A stretch of DNA of 64,000 nt from Ancylobacter amanitiformis. GTDB taxonomy: Bacteria; Pseudomonadota; Alphaproteobacteria; Rhizobiales; Xanthobacteraceae. Shown one piece after another: positions 7,139 through 14,460 of this stretch. Every line of letters begins with the position of its first letter. Positions within the stretch are counted from its first letter, which is position 1. The notes beneath the pieces are model-generated. The model worked only from the letters and a program-made list of their open reading frames with translations. It did not search any database and was not told the DNA's origin. The stretch lies in contig NZ_JAUSVR010000002.1 of assembly GCF_030814815.1 (NCBI RefSeq), positions 310,001 to 374,000 on the forward strand. Direction: 5' to 3'. Both the position numbers and the translations under genes were made by a program.

Positions 7139-8679
7139 GCGTCATGCGGACAATATCGGGAGATGAAGCGAGGGCACTGATCGAGAGCCAGTTGGCTGCG
7201 CACGGCCAAGGCGTGCTCTCCGTCCTCGCGCAGTATCGGCGAGATGACGCGGTGGCGGCATGGCATGAGACGATCCGGGCCGTCGAGGAATTCATCAATC
7301 TGCCAAGATTCGGGATCGCCGACGTTCGGCTTCGAGCTTGGTTGTGCGCGATCCGATTGGACGGCGCTTTTGTTGCAAATCCGGGTCCGACATGGCTGGC
7401 CGTGCGTCAGGCGCTCGCGCCTCATCTCGAACCATCGGTTGTTGGCCGATTCACGCGGATCATGCTGTACGCCGGGGCAATGGGTGTGGCCTTTGCCGCG
7501 CATGGCCAGGACGCTCGTAACGCCAGCATCACGCTCGACACGATCGGCGGGGCAGTCGATTATTTTCAATCGCGGCGACGGCACTTCGTCTCGCTGCTCT
7601 ACACCATGCCCCATGCGTGTTCCGGCTCGCTGGTTCTTCAGCCCTATGACGCGCTGACCGTCCTTCTGCCCCAGGTCGAGCACAGCTGCATCGCCATCAC
7701 CGGCTTTCACCATAAGCTTGCGCTGCTCGAGGCGCTGCCGGATTTCAGCCTGGAGGTCGACGGCATTGGTGCGATGGCCAGCCACGACTTTCAGACCTTT
7801 GACGACTATTTTCTTGAGCCGGAACGTGCGTCGATCCACGTCATGGCCGAGCTACGCGGCGATCAGTTCACAATGCCGCCCATGGAACCGGTGGATGGCC
7901 GGAAGATTTTCTCGACCGCCGAACTGCGCAACGGCGTCAAGCTGATCGGCGCGACCTATGAGGCGTTCGGCCTCAAAGATTCCGACTTTTCCGCCATGGG
8001 CGTGCTGGTGGTCGCCTTCGCCCGCTATTCCCGAGACGATTTCTATGTCGAGATCGAGAAGGACAAGTTTCGCTCGATGCTGCGCGCGCAGAACGAGTTG
8101 AATCCCACCGAACTCGAGATGCTGCTGGTGAACATACCCTCGGACTACGCAACCAACACCAACGCCTATCAACCGTTTCTGGACCTGGGCGATCGGGTTG
8201 TCTCGAACGTCAATCTGCTATCGCGCTTCCTATACGCGTTCAAGAATGTCCACCTCGGCAGCCGCCGACGCTTTCAGATTCACGCGGGTTTTATTTTTGA
8301 GGACATGGTCAAGCGTGACTTGGAGCGGATGGGCTTCACCGTCACGAACATCAAGCGCATCAATCGGAAGGAATTCGACGTCGTCGCTACGCATGACGGT
8401 GTCATCTTCAACATCCAATGCAAGAACAACTGGATCGATCTTTCGAAGATCGAGGCTGAACGTAAACTGTTCGTCCGGTATAATCGATCTCTCACGAACT
8501 ACTATTTGCGAGCGCTGAAAAAGGAGATCGGCCGCGAGCATCTGCTCAAACAGGAACTGGGTATGGACAAGGTCGTGCATTACGTCGTCAGCCGGTTTCC
8601 GGTCATCGGCGCCGACGCAGCGGTGATCAACTACAATCAGATCGAACGGCTTCGTCCCGCCGGTCGGGTGGGCGCGTGA
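7135..8679 (+). CDS. Large PD-(D/E)xK nuclease-fold protein
   Basis: The 514-aa product has a long helical N-terminal region (about 1-370) of unknown function and a C-terminal restriction-like domain. The putative metal site reads Glu near 390 (FIFEDMVKRDL), Asp near 414 (KEFDVVATHDG) and Q-C-K near 427-429 (FNIQCKNNW). This is the E...D...QxK pattern of Holliday-junction-resolvase-like or Mrr-like nucleases. The start is TTG 7135 or ATG 7144; neither has a clean RBS, and the mini-ORF at 7118-7138 overlaps TTG 7135. It overlaps the next gene by GTGA. Divergence from the MerR/Mrr-like pair suggests a four-gene unit. The N-terminal region may recognise the target; this is inference. Confidence 0.65.
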   Translation: MSVMRTISGDEARALIESQLAAHGQGVLSVLAQYRRDDAVAAWHETIRAVEEFINLPRFGIADVRLRAWLCAIRLDGAFVANPGPTWLAVRQALAPHLEPSVVGRFTRIMLYAGAMGVAFAAHGQDARNASITLDTIGGAVDYFQSRRRHFVSLLYTMPHACSGSLVLQPYDALTVLLPQVEHSCIAITGFHHKLALLEALPDFSLEVDGIGAMASHDFQTFDDYFLEPERASIHVMAELRGDQFTMPPMEPVDGRKIFSTAELRNGVKLIGATYEAFGLKDSDFSAMGVLVVAFARYSRDDFYVEIEKDKFRSMLRAQNELNPTELEMLLVNIPSDYATNTNAYQPFLDLGDRVVSNVNLLSRFLYAFKNVHLGSRRRFQIHAGFIFEDMVKRDLERMGFTVTNIKRINRKEFDVVATHDGVIFNIQCKNNWIDLSKIEAERKLFVRYNRSLTNYYLRALKKEIGREHLLKQELGMDKVVHYVVSRFPVIGADAAVINYNQIERLRPAGRVGA

Positions 8680-9251
8680 CGAGCGGCCTTGCAGACATCG
8701 GCGCGCTGCTCGCGCGGTTCACGGGTCCGGACCTGACACAAACCCTCGCTCGGATCGAGAGCGGGGTTCGCGGCGTGACGGCGGAGGGCTGTGCGAGCTT
8801 TCTCGAAAGCGCGGGGGCGGGTCGAGAGGCACTGGCCGCGGCGGCGGAAATGAAACGCCTGGCCGGCCAAATCAACGTTACGATCCATGCGCTCGGCATC
8901 CTGTTGTGCCTTCCACACATCCTCGAACCGGATGAGCGGGTGGAATATGTGTCTCTCGGCGCTGGAAACACCGGACGCGATTTTGATCTGGAGACCAACC
9001 TGCGGGTCGCCGAATTCAAGTTCATCCGATGGCGGGGCGGCGCGGGATCGATCCGCCAGAATTCGGTGTTCAAGGATTATCTGCTGCTCGCGGAGCATCC
9101 TACTGGGAAACGGAAGCACCTCTATCTGCTCGGAACCGAGCACGCGCTGAAGTTTTTGCGAGGCGGCCGGGCGCTATCGAGCGTGCTGAGCCGGAATGAC
9201 AAGCTGCAGAAGATGTTTTCCGGTCGCTTCGGCGACGCCACCGAGCCATGA
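8676..9251 (+). CDS. Small PD-(D/E)xK nuclease-fold protein
   Basis: This 191-aa protein starts at GTG 8676, inside the GTGA overlap with the preceding nuclease gene, so the two are translationally coupled. The C-terminal half contains GRDFDLETNLRVAEFKFIRW, an Asp near 100 followed by E-F-K near 112-114, the core of a PD-(D/E)xK active site. It also contains basic segments (GSIRQNSVFKDYLLL) that could contact DNA. No named family is recognised. Two adjacent nuclease-fold proteins may form a heteromeric enzyme. The last 150 bp overlap the open frame of the convergent gene at 9100-9762. Confidence 0.6.
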   Translation: MTSGLADIGALLARFTGPDLTQTLARIESGVRGVTAEGCASFLESAGAGREALAAAAEMKRLAGQINVTIHALGILLCLPHILEPDERVEYVSLGAGNTGRDFDLETNLRVAEFKFIRWRGGAGSIRQNSVFKDYLLLAEHPTGKRKHLYLLGTEHALKFLRGGRALSSVLSRNDKLQKMFSGRFGDATEP

Positions 9252-9762
9252 GCGCCGTGAGCAACGGCTGGTCGATGTCACCTTCTCCGAGAGAGGTGCG
9301 GAACAGTGCTGGTGATGACTGACCCTTGAAGCTGGAAACTTCATGCGTACCGAGGATGGCCGGTGTGCTGCCGATCACATCCTCATAGCGTCGGTCAAGC
9401 ATCCAAGGATAGATCGAGAACGCCTCGCCAAATAGGACCCGATGCCCGCGCGGATGTCGGAGTTCCAGCGCGCGTCCGTGGGTGACCGCCGAGAGCGCGA
9501 TAAGATCGCGAAAGCTCGCCAGCGCCGAGACTTCGCTAAATATCGGTGGCGCCGCTGTGTTCAGGATCAGGACGGCGGGTTCGAACTTCTGCCCGAAGTT
9601 GTCAGCGAAACGGTTGAGGAAACGCCTGAGCATGGGGTGCGTACGCTTCAGGGTCGCAACGCGGCCATCGTGTCCGGGGGCAAGCGCCGCGATGTCGCAG
9701 CCGATTGCAGCTTCCAACGGAATATTGGGAAGGACGAACACTGGCGCCCAATCGGCGGTCAT
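9100..9762 (-). CDS. Unknown protein, last gene of the helicase operon, 3' end probably truncated
   Basis: The ATG at 9762 lies 13 bp after the helicase stop. The first about 170 residues look like a real protein (TADWAPVFVLPNIPLEAAIG, then PMLRRFLNRFADNFGQKF, GEAFSIYPWMLDRRYEDVIG, STPAILGTHEVSSFKGQSS). From about position 9270 leftwards the frame becomes rich in Arg, Ser and Ala and is only the antisense of the neighbouring plus-strand gene. The natural C-terminus therefore seems to have been lost at a module junction near 9255-9270, and the present stop at 9100 is accidental. No family is recognised. A functional link to the OLD/UvrD pair is inferred from the operon. Confidence 0.5.
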   Translation of the reverse strand: MTADWAPVFVLPNIPLEAAIGCDIAALAPGHDGRVATLKRTHPMLRRFLNRFADNFGQKFEPAVLILNTAAPPIFSEVSALASFRDLIALSAVTHGRALELRHPRGHRVLFGEAFSIYPWMLDRRYEDVIGSTPAILGTHEVSSFKGQSSPALFRTSLGEGDIDQPLLTALMARWRRRSDRKTSSAACHSGSARSIAPGRLAKTSARARFRADRGASVSQ

Positions 9763-9775
9763 GATCTCGACCCAC

Positions 9776-11659
9776 TCATATTGCGATTTCCGGCACGCCC
9801 GCATCAGTCAGAAGCTGATAGAGCTCAGCCACATTGTTTCGGTTTCCGCGTTGTTGGCAGAACGCGAAGATAGCGCGCTGTTTCGCCCGCGAGAGGGCGA
9901 CGAAAAACGCAGCGACGCCCTCGGGGTCGCCGGGGGTGTGGGCCCACCAAGCACGGTCGTCGAGGCCTACGAAGATGATGGTGTCGTATTCGAGGCCCTT
10001 GCTCTTGTGGACGGTCATCATCGGAATCTGATTGACCCCCTCGAACGCATCCAGGCAGGCCGTCCAGTTGGGGGCACCATCGGCCGAAGCGAAGAAGTGG
10101 ATGCAAAAAGCTTCAAGGATGATCTGAAGCAGGTCGCCAACGCCATATTCGGCATAGGTTCGGGCGATCGCTCCGAGATCCAGATATTCGAAAACCCGTC
10201 GGACGAAATCGGCAGCGCTTTGCCGCGACGGGGCAGCAGCCGCCATGTCGGTGCGCAAGGCCGTCAGAAATGCGCTGAGTTCCGCCTCGACCTTGGCCGC
10301 GCGCGCATCATCGTCTTGCCCGGTAGCGCGCAGCGCCAGGACAGAAGACGAGACCAGCTGCCATGCGGTCGGCGCGCGGCGTGTCGCGCCCAGGCGGAAG
10401 ATTGCAATCGCGAGCCGGCTCAGGTCATCAGATAGCAAATCCTGAAGCGAGGTTTTGCCGAGAGCATGGCTCTCATTGCGAATCCGCAGGCCATGAACGG
10501 CGAAGGCTCCAGCGAGTTCGTGCTCATAATCATCGGACTTCTGCTTCACTAGGAGGGCGTAGTCGCGCGGCGCCCGGCCGCGAGTGGCAATGTCATTGGC
10601 GATCCATTGCGCCAGGTGGGCGGCTTCCGCCGCAATGGTCTGGCTGGACCAAACCTGGGCCACGTCGCCATCGACCTGACGGGCGGTCTGAGCGACTGTA
10701 GGGACGGTGTTCGGATCGAGAGCGCGCGCGACGATGTGCTGGATCGCGACCAGGTCCGGCGAGGAACGGAAGTTGAAAAGGAGGGGGAACCTTGCTCCGC
10801 CGAAATCGGCCTGCAGCCGCTGAAAGGCGTCCTGACGCGCGCCGGCGAAGACCATGATCCGCTGCTTGTCGTCACCGACGCCGGTGATGATGGTTTGCCC
10901 GCCAGAGAACGCCGAATGCAGGAAGTCGTATTGCGCGTAAGTCGTGTCCTGGAATTCGTCGACGAAGACGAAGGGATAGGTGGCGACGAGCGCCCGGCGG
11001 ATGTGGGGATTGGCCCGTAGCAGCCGCTCTGCGAGCCGGTTGATACCTATGAAGGTGAGTAACGAAGGCTGTGCGGGCTGCAGTTGTGTCGCCCACCACC
11101 GGGCGATCGTGAACTCGGCGGCATTCTGGGGCGCGATCGGCCCCATCGGCAGGCGGTAGCTGCCGACGATCTTGGCTTCGAAGTCGCCCGCGCTGTAGCC
11201 GGCGATTTCGGCCTGCCATTCCGGCGGCGCGCTGAGGCGGGCGAGCGTCAGGAAGCCTTCGACCGCCTTCCGCTTCGGGAAGGCGATTTCGTAGGGCCGC
11301 GTCGGGCGCCAGTCAGTGGGAATGGCGTTGAGAAAACGATCGACTAGGCTCTTGGTGAAGGCGTCGAAGGTGACAGACACGAACCGGTGGGCGAACTCTG
11401 GCGGGCACCGCTTGCGGACCCGCGATGCGAGATTGTTGGCCGCATCGGTTTTAAACGAAATCGCCAGCACGCGGTGCGGCGCTCGGCAGAGGCCCGTCTC
11501 AAGGAGATAGTCGGCGCGCTGCGCCAGGAATTCGGTCTTGCCGGCGCCAGGACCCGCGACCACGCATGCCGAGCCGGCGTGGCGCAGGGCGTTCCACGCA
11601 GCCGGTTCGAGGTCGTCTATGCCGCTGGGGCGCCAGTCCTCTGGCCGAATAAGGCGCAT
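9776..11659 (-). CDS. UvrD/Rep-type superfamily 1 DNA helicase
   Basis: This helicase of about 627 aa shows the full SF1A motif set: Walker A GPGAGKTEF (about residues 36-44), motif II FVDEFQDTTYAQ, motif III GDDKQRIMVFAGA, motif IV FNFRSSPDLVAI, motif V VHKSKGLEYDTIIF and motif VI FVALSRAKQR. The ATG at 11659 is chosen because it lies 2 bp after the OLD-gene stop; the longer open frame to 11851 is antisense of the polyproline-coding end of that gene. An OLD-family nuclease followed by a UvrD helicase is the arrangement of Gabija (GajA-GajB) and other class 2 OLD systems. Here both proteins are longer than typical Gabija proteins, so the subtype is uncertain. Confidence 0.88.
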   Translation of the reverse strand: MRLIRPEDWRPSGIDDLEPAAWNALRHAGSACVVAGPGAGKTEFLAQRADYLLETGLCRAPHRVLAISFKTDAANNLASRVRKRCPPEFAHRFVSVTFDAFTKSLVDRFLNAIPTDWRPTRPYEIAFPKRKAVEGFLTLARLSAPPEWQAEIAGYSAGDFEAKIVGSYRLPMGPIAPQNAAEFTIARWWATQLQPAQPSLLTFIGINRLAERLLRANPHIRRALVATYPFVFVDEFQDTTYAQYDFLHSAFSGGQTIITGVGDDKQRIMVFAGARQDAFQRLQADFGGARFPLLFNFRSSPDLVAIQHIVARALDPNTVPTVAQTARQVDGDVAQVWSSQTIAAEAAHLAQWIANDIATRGRAPRDYALLVKQKSDDYEHELAGAFAVHGLRIRNESHALGKTSLQDLLSDDLSRLAIAIFRLGATRRAPTAWQLVSSSVLALRATGQDDDARAAKVEAELSAFLTALRTDMAAAAPSRQSAADFVRRVFEYLDLGAIARTYAEYGVGDLLQIILEAFCIHFFASADGAPNWTACLDAFEGVNQIPMMTVHKSKGLEYDTIIFVGLDDRAWWAHTPGDPEGVAAFFVALSRAKQRAIFAFCQQRGNRNNVAELYQLLTDAGVPEIAI

Positions 11660-11661
11660 GG

Positions 11662-13653
11662 TCACAGGCCCGCAAGCGGCGGCGGCGGCGGCGGCGGCGG
11701 TGGGGGCGGCGTCAGGCGCGCGACAATCGACGTCAGGAGGGCACGCAACTCTTCGGGCGCGCCCGCCGCGAGCGCGACCGGGTCTTGGGCGCTGAGCACC
11801 CGGACGTGGGTGCTCGGCTTGCCGCGCCCCAAGAACAGATAGCGATACCAACGCATCAAGGCGTCGTGGTCAGCACCGTAAAGATGAGGCAAGCCGTCAT
11901 CGCCCAGAACCGACGTGCGAGGCTCCCCTGCGGGCGACGGCCCTTGGCGGCCCGGTTCAATGACCTGATAGGCCACAGGAAAGGCCCTCAGCATCGAATA
12001 GTCGAGATCGAGGGGCGTGCAGAAGTAGACGTGGAACTGGCGGAGCCAGTTCGTCCATTGAGTGATAGCGACGGAGTCCTGGATTGGCAGATTGTCGAAA
12101 GCCGCTAGGTTGACCGCTGGTCCTTGGGGATCGAGGAACTGTCCGAAAATGGCTTGAGGCGTGACATTGTTCGCAAGCAGTTGCGTACAGGCCGTCTTTA
12201 TACGACCCCATCCTCCTCCGGAACGGCCCCAGTCGAGATCCAGCAGGGTGGCGTAGGGGATGTCGAGATCGGTCAGCAGTCGCCAGAGATGGTTTACATG
12301 CCGGCCGCCCAAGGGAACGACCGCGACGAAGGATCGATCGATGTCGAGCCCCATGACGTCGGCGAGACGGGGAAGAACGACCTCCTCGGACGCGCCTTCC
12401 CCCAGCACGACGAAGCGCGCGAAGTAGAGTTCGGGATAGGTGCGCACAGCCTCGCGGATGAACTTCGAGGCTTCTTCTTCGCCGACGGGGAGGGTGATCG
12501 GGCGGATGCGGGCCGTTCGATCCTGCGGGTCGAGGCGGAAGTGCCGGACTTGGGTTGGATCGACCCGGGCGAGTATGCTCGGGGAATGGCTGGAAACAAC
12601 CGCCTGCGCCTGCGGCGACTTCGTTAGGTCCAGGATCTGCCGGACGATGCGAGAGAGATAGAACGGAGCGAGATTGTTTTCGGGCTCTTCGATCGCGATG
12701 AGCGTGAGCGCCGGCAAGGGTACGCCGCCAGGCTGGAAACCAGCCCCGGCGGGATCGGCTACGATCCCACCTTCAACATCCAACGTCGCGGCGGTCATGG
12801 CCAGATGGAAGAGTGACCTCTGGCCGTCGCTCAGGTCATCGAGGGCTCGCTCCCGTCCGGCCTCGTCGGGACGGAAGACCACCTCCACCTTCCGGATGAA
12901 ATGCTCGAACCGCAGATCGAGCGGGCGAAAAACCGGCGTCGTGTCGGTCCCGGCGGTGTAAACTTCCTGCCACCGTCGCGTCACTGCTGCGGCAATCACG
13001 TCGACGGCCGGCTCCCCGGCGAAAGCGTGGTTTAATGTGGCGCCGGCGTTCGTGAACGTATCGCGGACGCCCTGCGACCAGTTGATGGCACGCCACAACC
13101 GGCCGCGCAGAAAGGCCGTCACCTGGGAGGCGCCGTCCCGCGTCGCCGGTACGTAGATCATTTGAATCCGCGCCCGGTCGGTGGCTTTCAACTCAGTGCA
13201 GTCGGCGTCGGCGAATGGCCCGAAGGTCCTGACCGCCCAGTATTTCTGTTCAATCGCGCCGTCGAGCGAACCGTCATCGGTCCAGGTCGCTTCGAGGCGC
13301 AGGCGGCATTTCAGCTTGCCGCCCTCTTCAGCGGCCATCTGATGGAAGAATTCCGGGATCGCCGCGCCGGCGGCACCGTCGGCATCCAGTTCCGGAAAGG
13401 CGATGATCGCCTCCAGCACGAAGTTTCGCTGGAGTGGCGCAATAAGCTCGGCGGAAGGGACGTGAAAATCCTGACGCCGCAGTCGTCGCTGATCGCCCGT
13501 CACGCCGAAGAGGCGCTGCAGGGCCTGCATCAGGGCGGTTTTGCCCGCGCCGTTGACGCCGACAAAGGTGGTGAGGCCGGAGGTTAGATCGACGCTTGTC
13601 GCAACTGGGGCGAAGCAACGGAAATTCGTCAGACTGAGTCGCTCAATAAACAT
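11662..13653 (-). CDS. OLD-family ATP-dependent nuclease (ABC ATPase plus TOPRIM)
   Basis: The 663-aa protein begins with an SMC/RecF-like ATPase: FIERLSLTNFRCF, Walker A GVNGAGKTA (about 32-40), signature DLSDGQRSLFHLAM, Walker B LIAIEEPENNLAPF and H-loop VVSSHSPSI. The C-terminal TOPRIM nuclease follows, with VVLGEGASEEVVLPRL and the acidic pair in LLDLDWGRSGG. Start 13653 (MFIERL) has GGGGAGG nine bases upstream; an upstream TTG at 13692 has none. The C-terminus ends in an uninterrupted run of eleven prolines then LAGL, encoded by a GGC-type triplet repeat at about 11674-11712. It is 2 bp upstream of the helicase. The pairing suggests a Gabija-like anti-phage nuclease, inferred and not proven. 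Confidence 0.88.
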   Translation of the reverse strand: MFIERLSLTNFRCFAPVATSVDLTSGLTTFVGVNGAGKTALMQALQRLFGVTGDQRRLRRQDFHVPSAELIAPLQRNFVLEAIIAFPELDADGAAGAAIPEFFHQMAAEEGGKLKCRLRLEATWTDDGSLDGAIEQKYWAVRTFGPFADADCTELKATDRARIQMIYVPATRDGASQVTAFLRGRLWRAINWSQGVRDTFTNAGATLNHAFAGEPAVDVIAAAVTRRWQEVYTAGTDTTPVFRPLDLRFEHFIRKVEVVFRPDEAGRERALDDLSDGQRSLFHLAMTAATLDVEGGIVADPAGAGFQPGGVPLPALTLIAIEEPENNLAPFYLSRIVRQILDLTKSPQAQAVVSSHSPSILARVDPTQVRHFRLDPQDRTARIRPITLPVGEEEASKFIREAVRTYPELYFARFVVLGEGASEEVVLPRLADVMGLDIDRSFVAVVPLGGRHVNHLWRLLTDLDIPYATLLDLDWGRSGGGWGRIKTACTQLLANNVTPQAIFGQFLDPQGPAVNLAAFDNLPIQDSVAITQWTNWLRQFHVYFCTPLDLDYSMLRAFPVAYQVIEPGRQGPSPAGEPRTSVLGDDGLPHLYGADHDALMRWYRYLFLGRGKPSTHVRVLSAQDPVALAAGAPEELRALLTSIVARLTPPPPPPPPPPPLAGL

Positions 13654-13806
13654 TTTAGCCGACCTCCCCTTATTGGTGGCCGATCGCGTCAAGTTTCCCT
13701 TGATTAGCAGTCGCGGCCTTCCATGATTGCGTCACTTATACTTCATCGATCAATACAAGGCGCGCTGAAGCTTCAAGAATCGAGAGGCCCCTAAAGCACG
13801 CCTTAC

Positions 13807-14460
13807 TCAAGCGTTTGTCGCGACCGCTGACGGCTTCGAAAATAGCGCGTGGCGAAGTTCGATCTGTGATCCGGTTTGGCGGGTGTGCCTTGTTCGGAAG
13901 CGCTCAATCGTTTCGATCGCGGCAAGTGGTGTAGGTCCCTCAGCGAGCGCGAGAGGCACATGGCTGCCGATGGCGTCGGCAATCCGTGATTTAGCAAAGG
14001 GCATGTCGCCGTCGAGCACGTAACCGAGCATGCACCCCACGGGAAGCTGCTCGGCATACTGCTCGGTGAGAAAACGCATCATGCCCTGGGTGACGTATAC
14101 GGTAGCCAGGGAACTGCGGCTTCCGCCGTTTATCACGTTCAGCCGCTTGCACTCATAAGCCAGGTATCGCTCCCGATCCCAGTCGAAGAGTACAGCGATG
14201 TCGATGATGCCCTTGCTGTATTTCGACCCGTCTGGATTAAGGCCGAAGGGCTCGAACTGATACTCGACCCAATGACACAAGCGACGCACCACGGCGTCCT
14301 TGGCCAGCCGATCGACGAGGTTGATGGTGATGGCATCTTCGCCGGGTTGTTCGGGAAGCACCCCCATGCACGATGGCCACGCCGCCGCGATCCTCTCCAA
14401 GAAGCGATCGTCAAACGATACGAAGTTGTCGACCCATCCCTGCACATCGCCGATCAGCAT
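13807..14460 (-). CDS. PD-(D/E)xK (ExK) nuclease-like protein linked to the methylase
   Basis: This 217-aa protein contains KGIIDIAVLFDWDRERYLAY followed by ECKRLNVI: Asp87 and E103-C-K105, an ExK-type restriction-enzyme core, preceded by helical Glu residues at 67-70 (WVEYQFE). The ATG at 14460 overlaps the TGA of the upstream methylase (TGATG), so translation is coupled. The methylase has no obvious nuclease motif of its own, so this small protein could be the missing cutting subunit of a split restriction-modification pair. The gap to the OLD gene is 153 bp and may hold a separate promoter. Confidence 0.62.
   Translation of the reverse strand: MLIGDVQGWVDNFVSFDDRFLERIAAAWPSCMGVLPEQPGEDAITINLVDRLAKDAVVRRLCHWVEYQFEPFGLNPDGSKYSKGIIDIAVLFDWDRERYLAYECKRLNVINGGSRSSLATVYVTQGMMRFLTEQYAEQLPVGCMLGYVLDGDMPFAKSRIADAIGSHVPLALAEGPTPLAAIETIERFRTRHTRQTGSQIELRHALFSKPSAVATNA

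Noticed and set aside
7045..7839. 264-codon minus-strand frame
   Set aside because: It lies antisense to the 514-aa nuclease gene, has no RBS and resembles no protein family.
9482..10435. 317-codon plus-strand frame opposite the helicase
   Set aside because: The minus strand carries all SF1 helicase motifs, so this frame is a GC-driven shadow.
11662..13653. Naming the OLD/UvrD pair gajA/gajB outright
   Set aside because: Both proteins are longer than typical Gabija proteins and sit in one operon with a methylase and an ExK nuclease; other class 2 OLD systems share this order.
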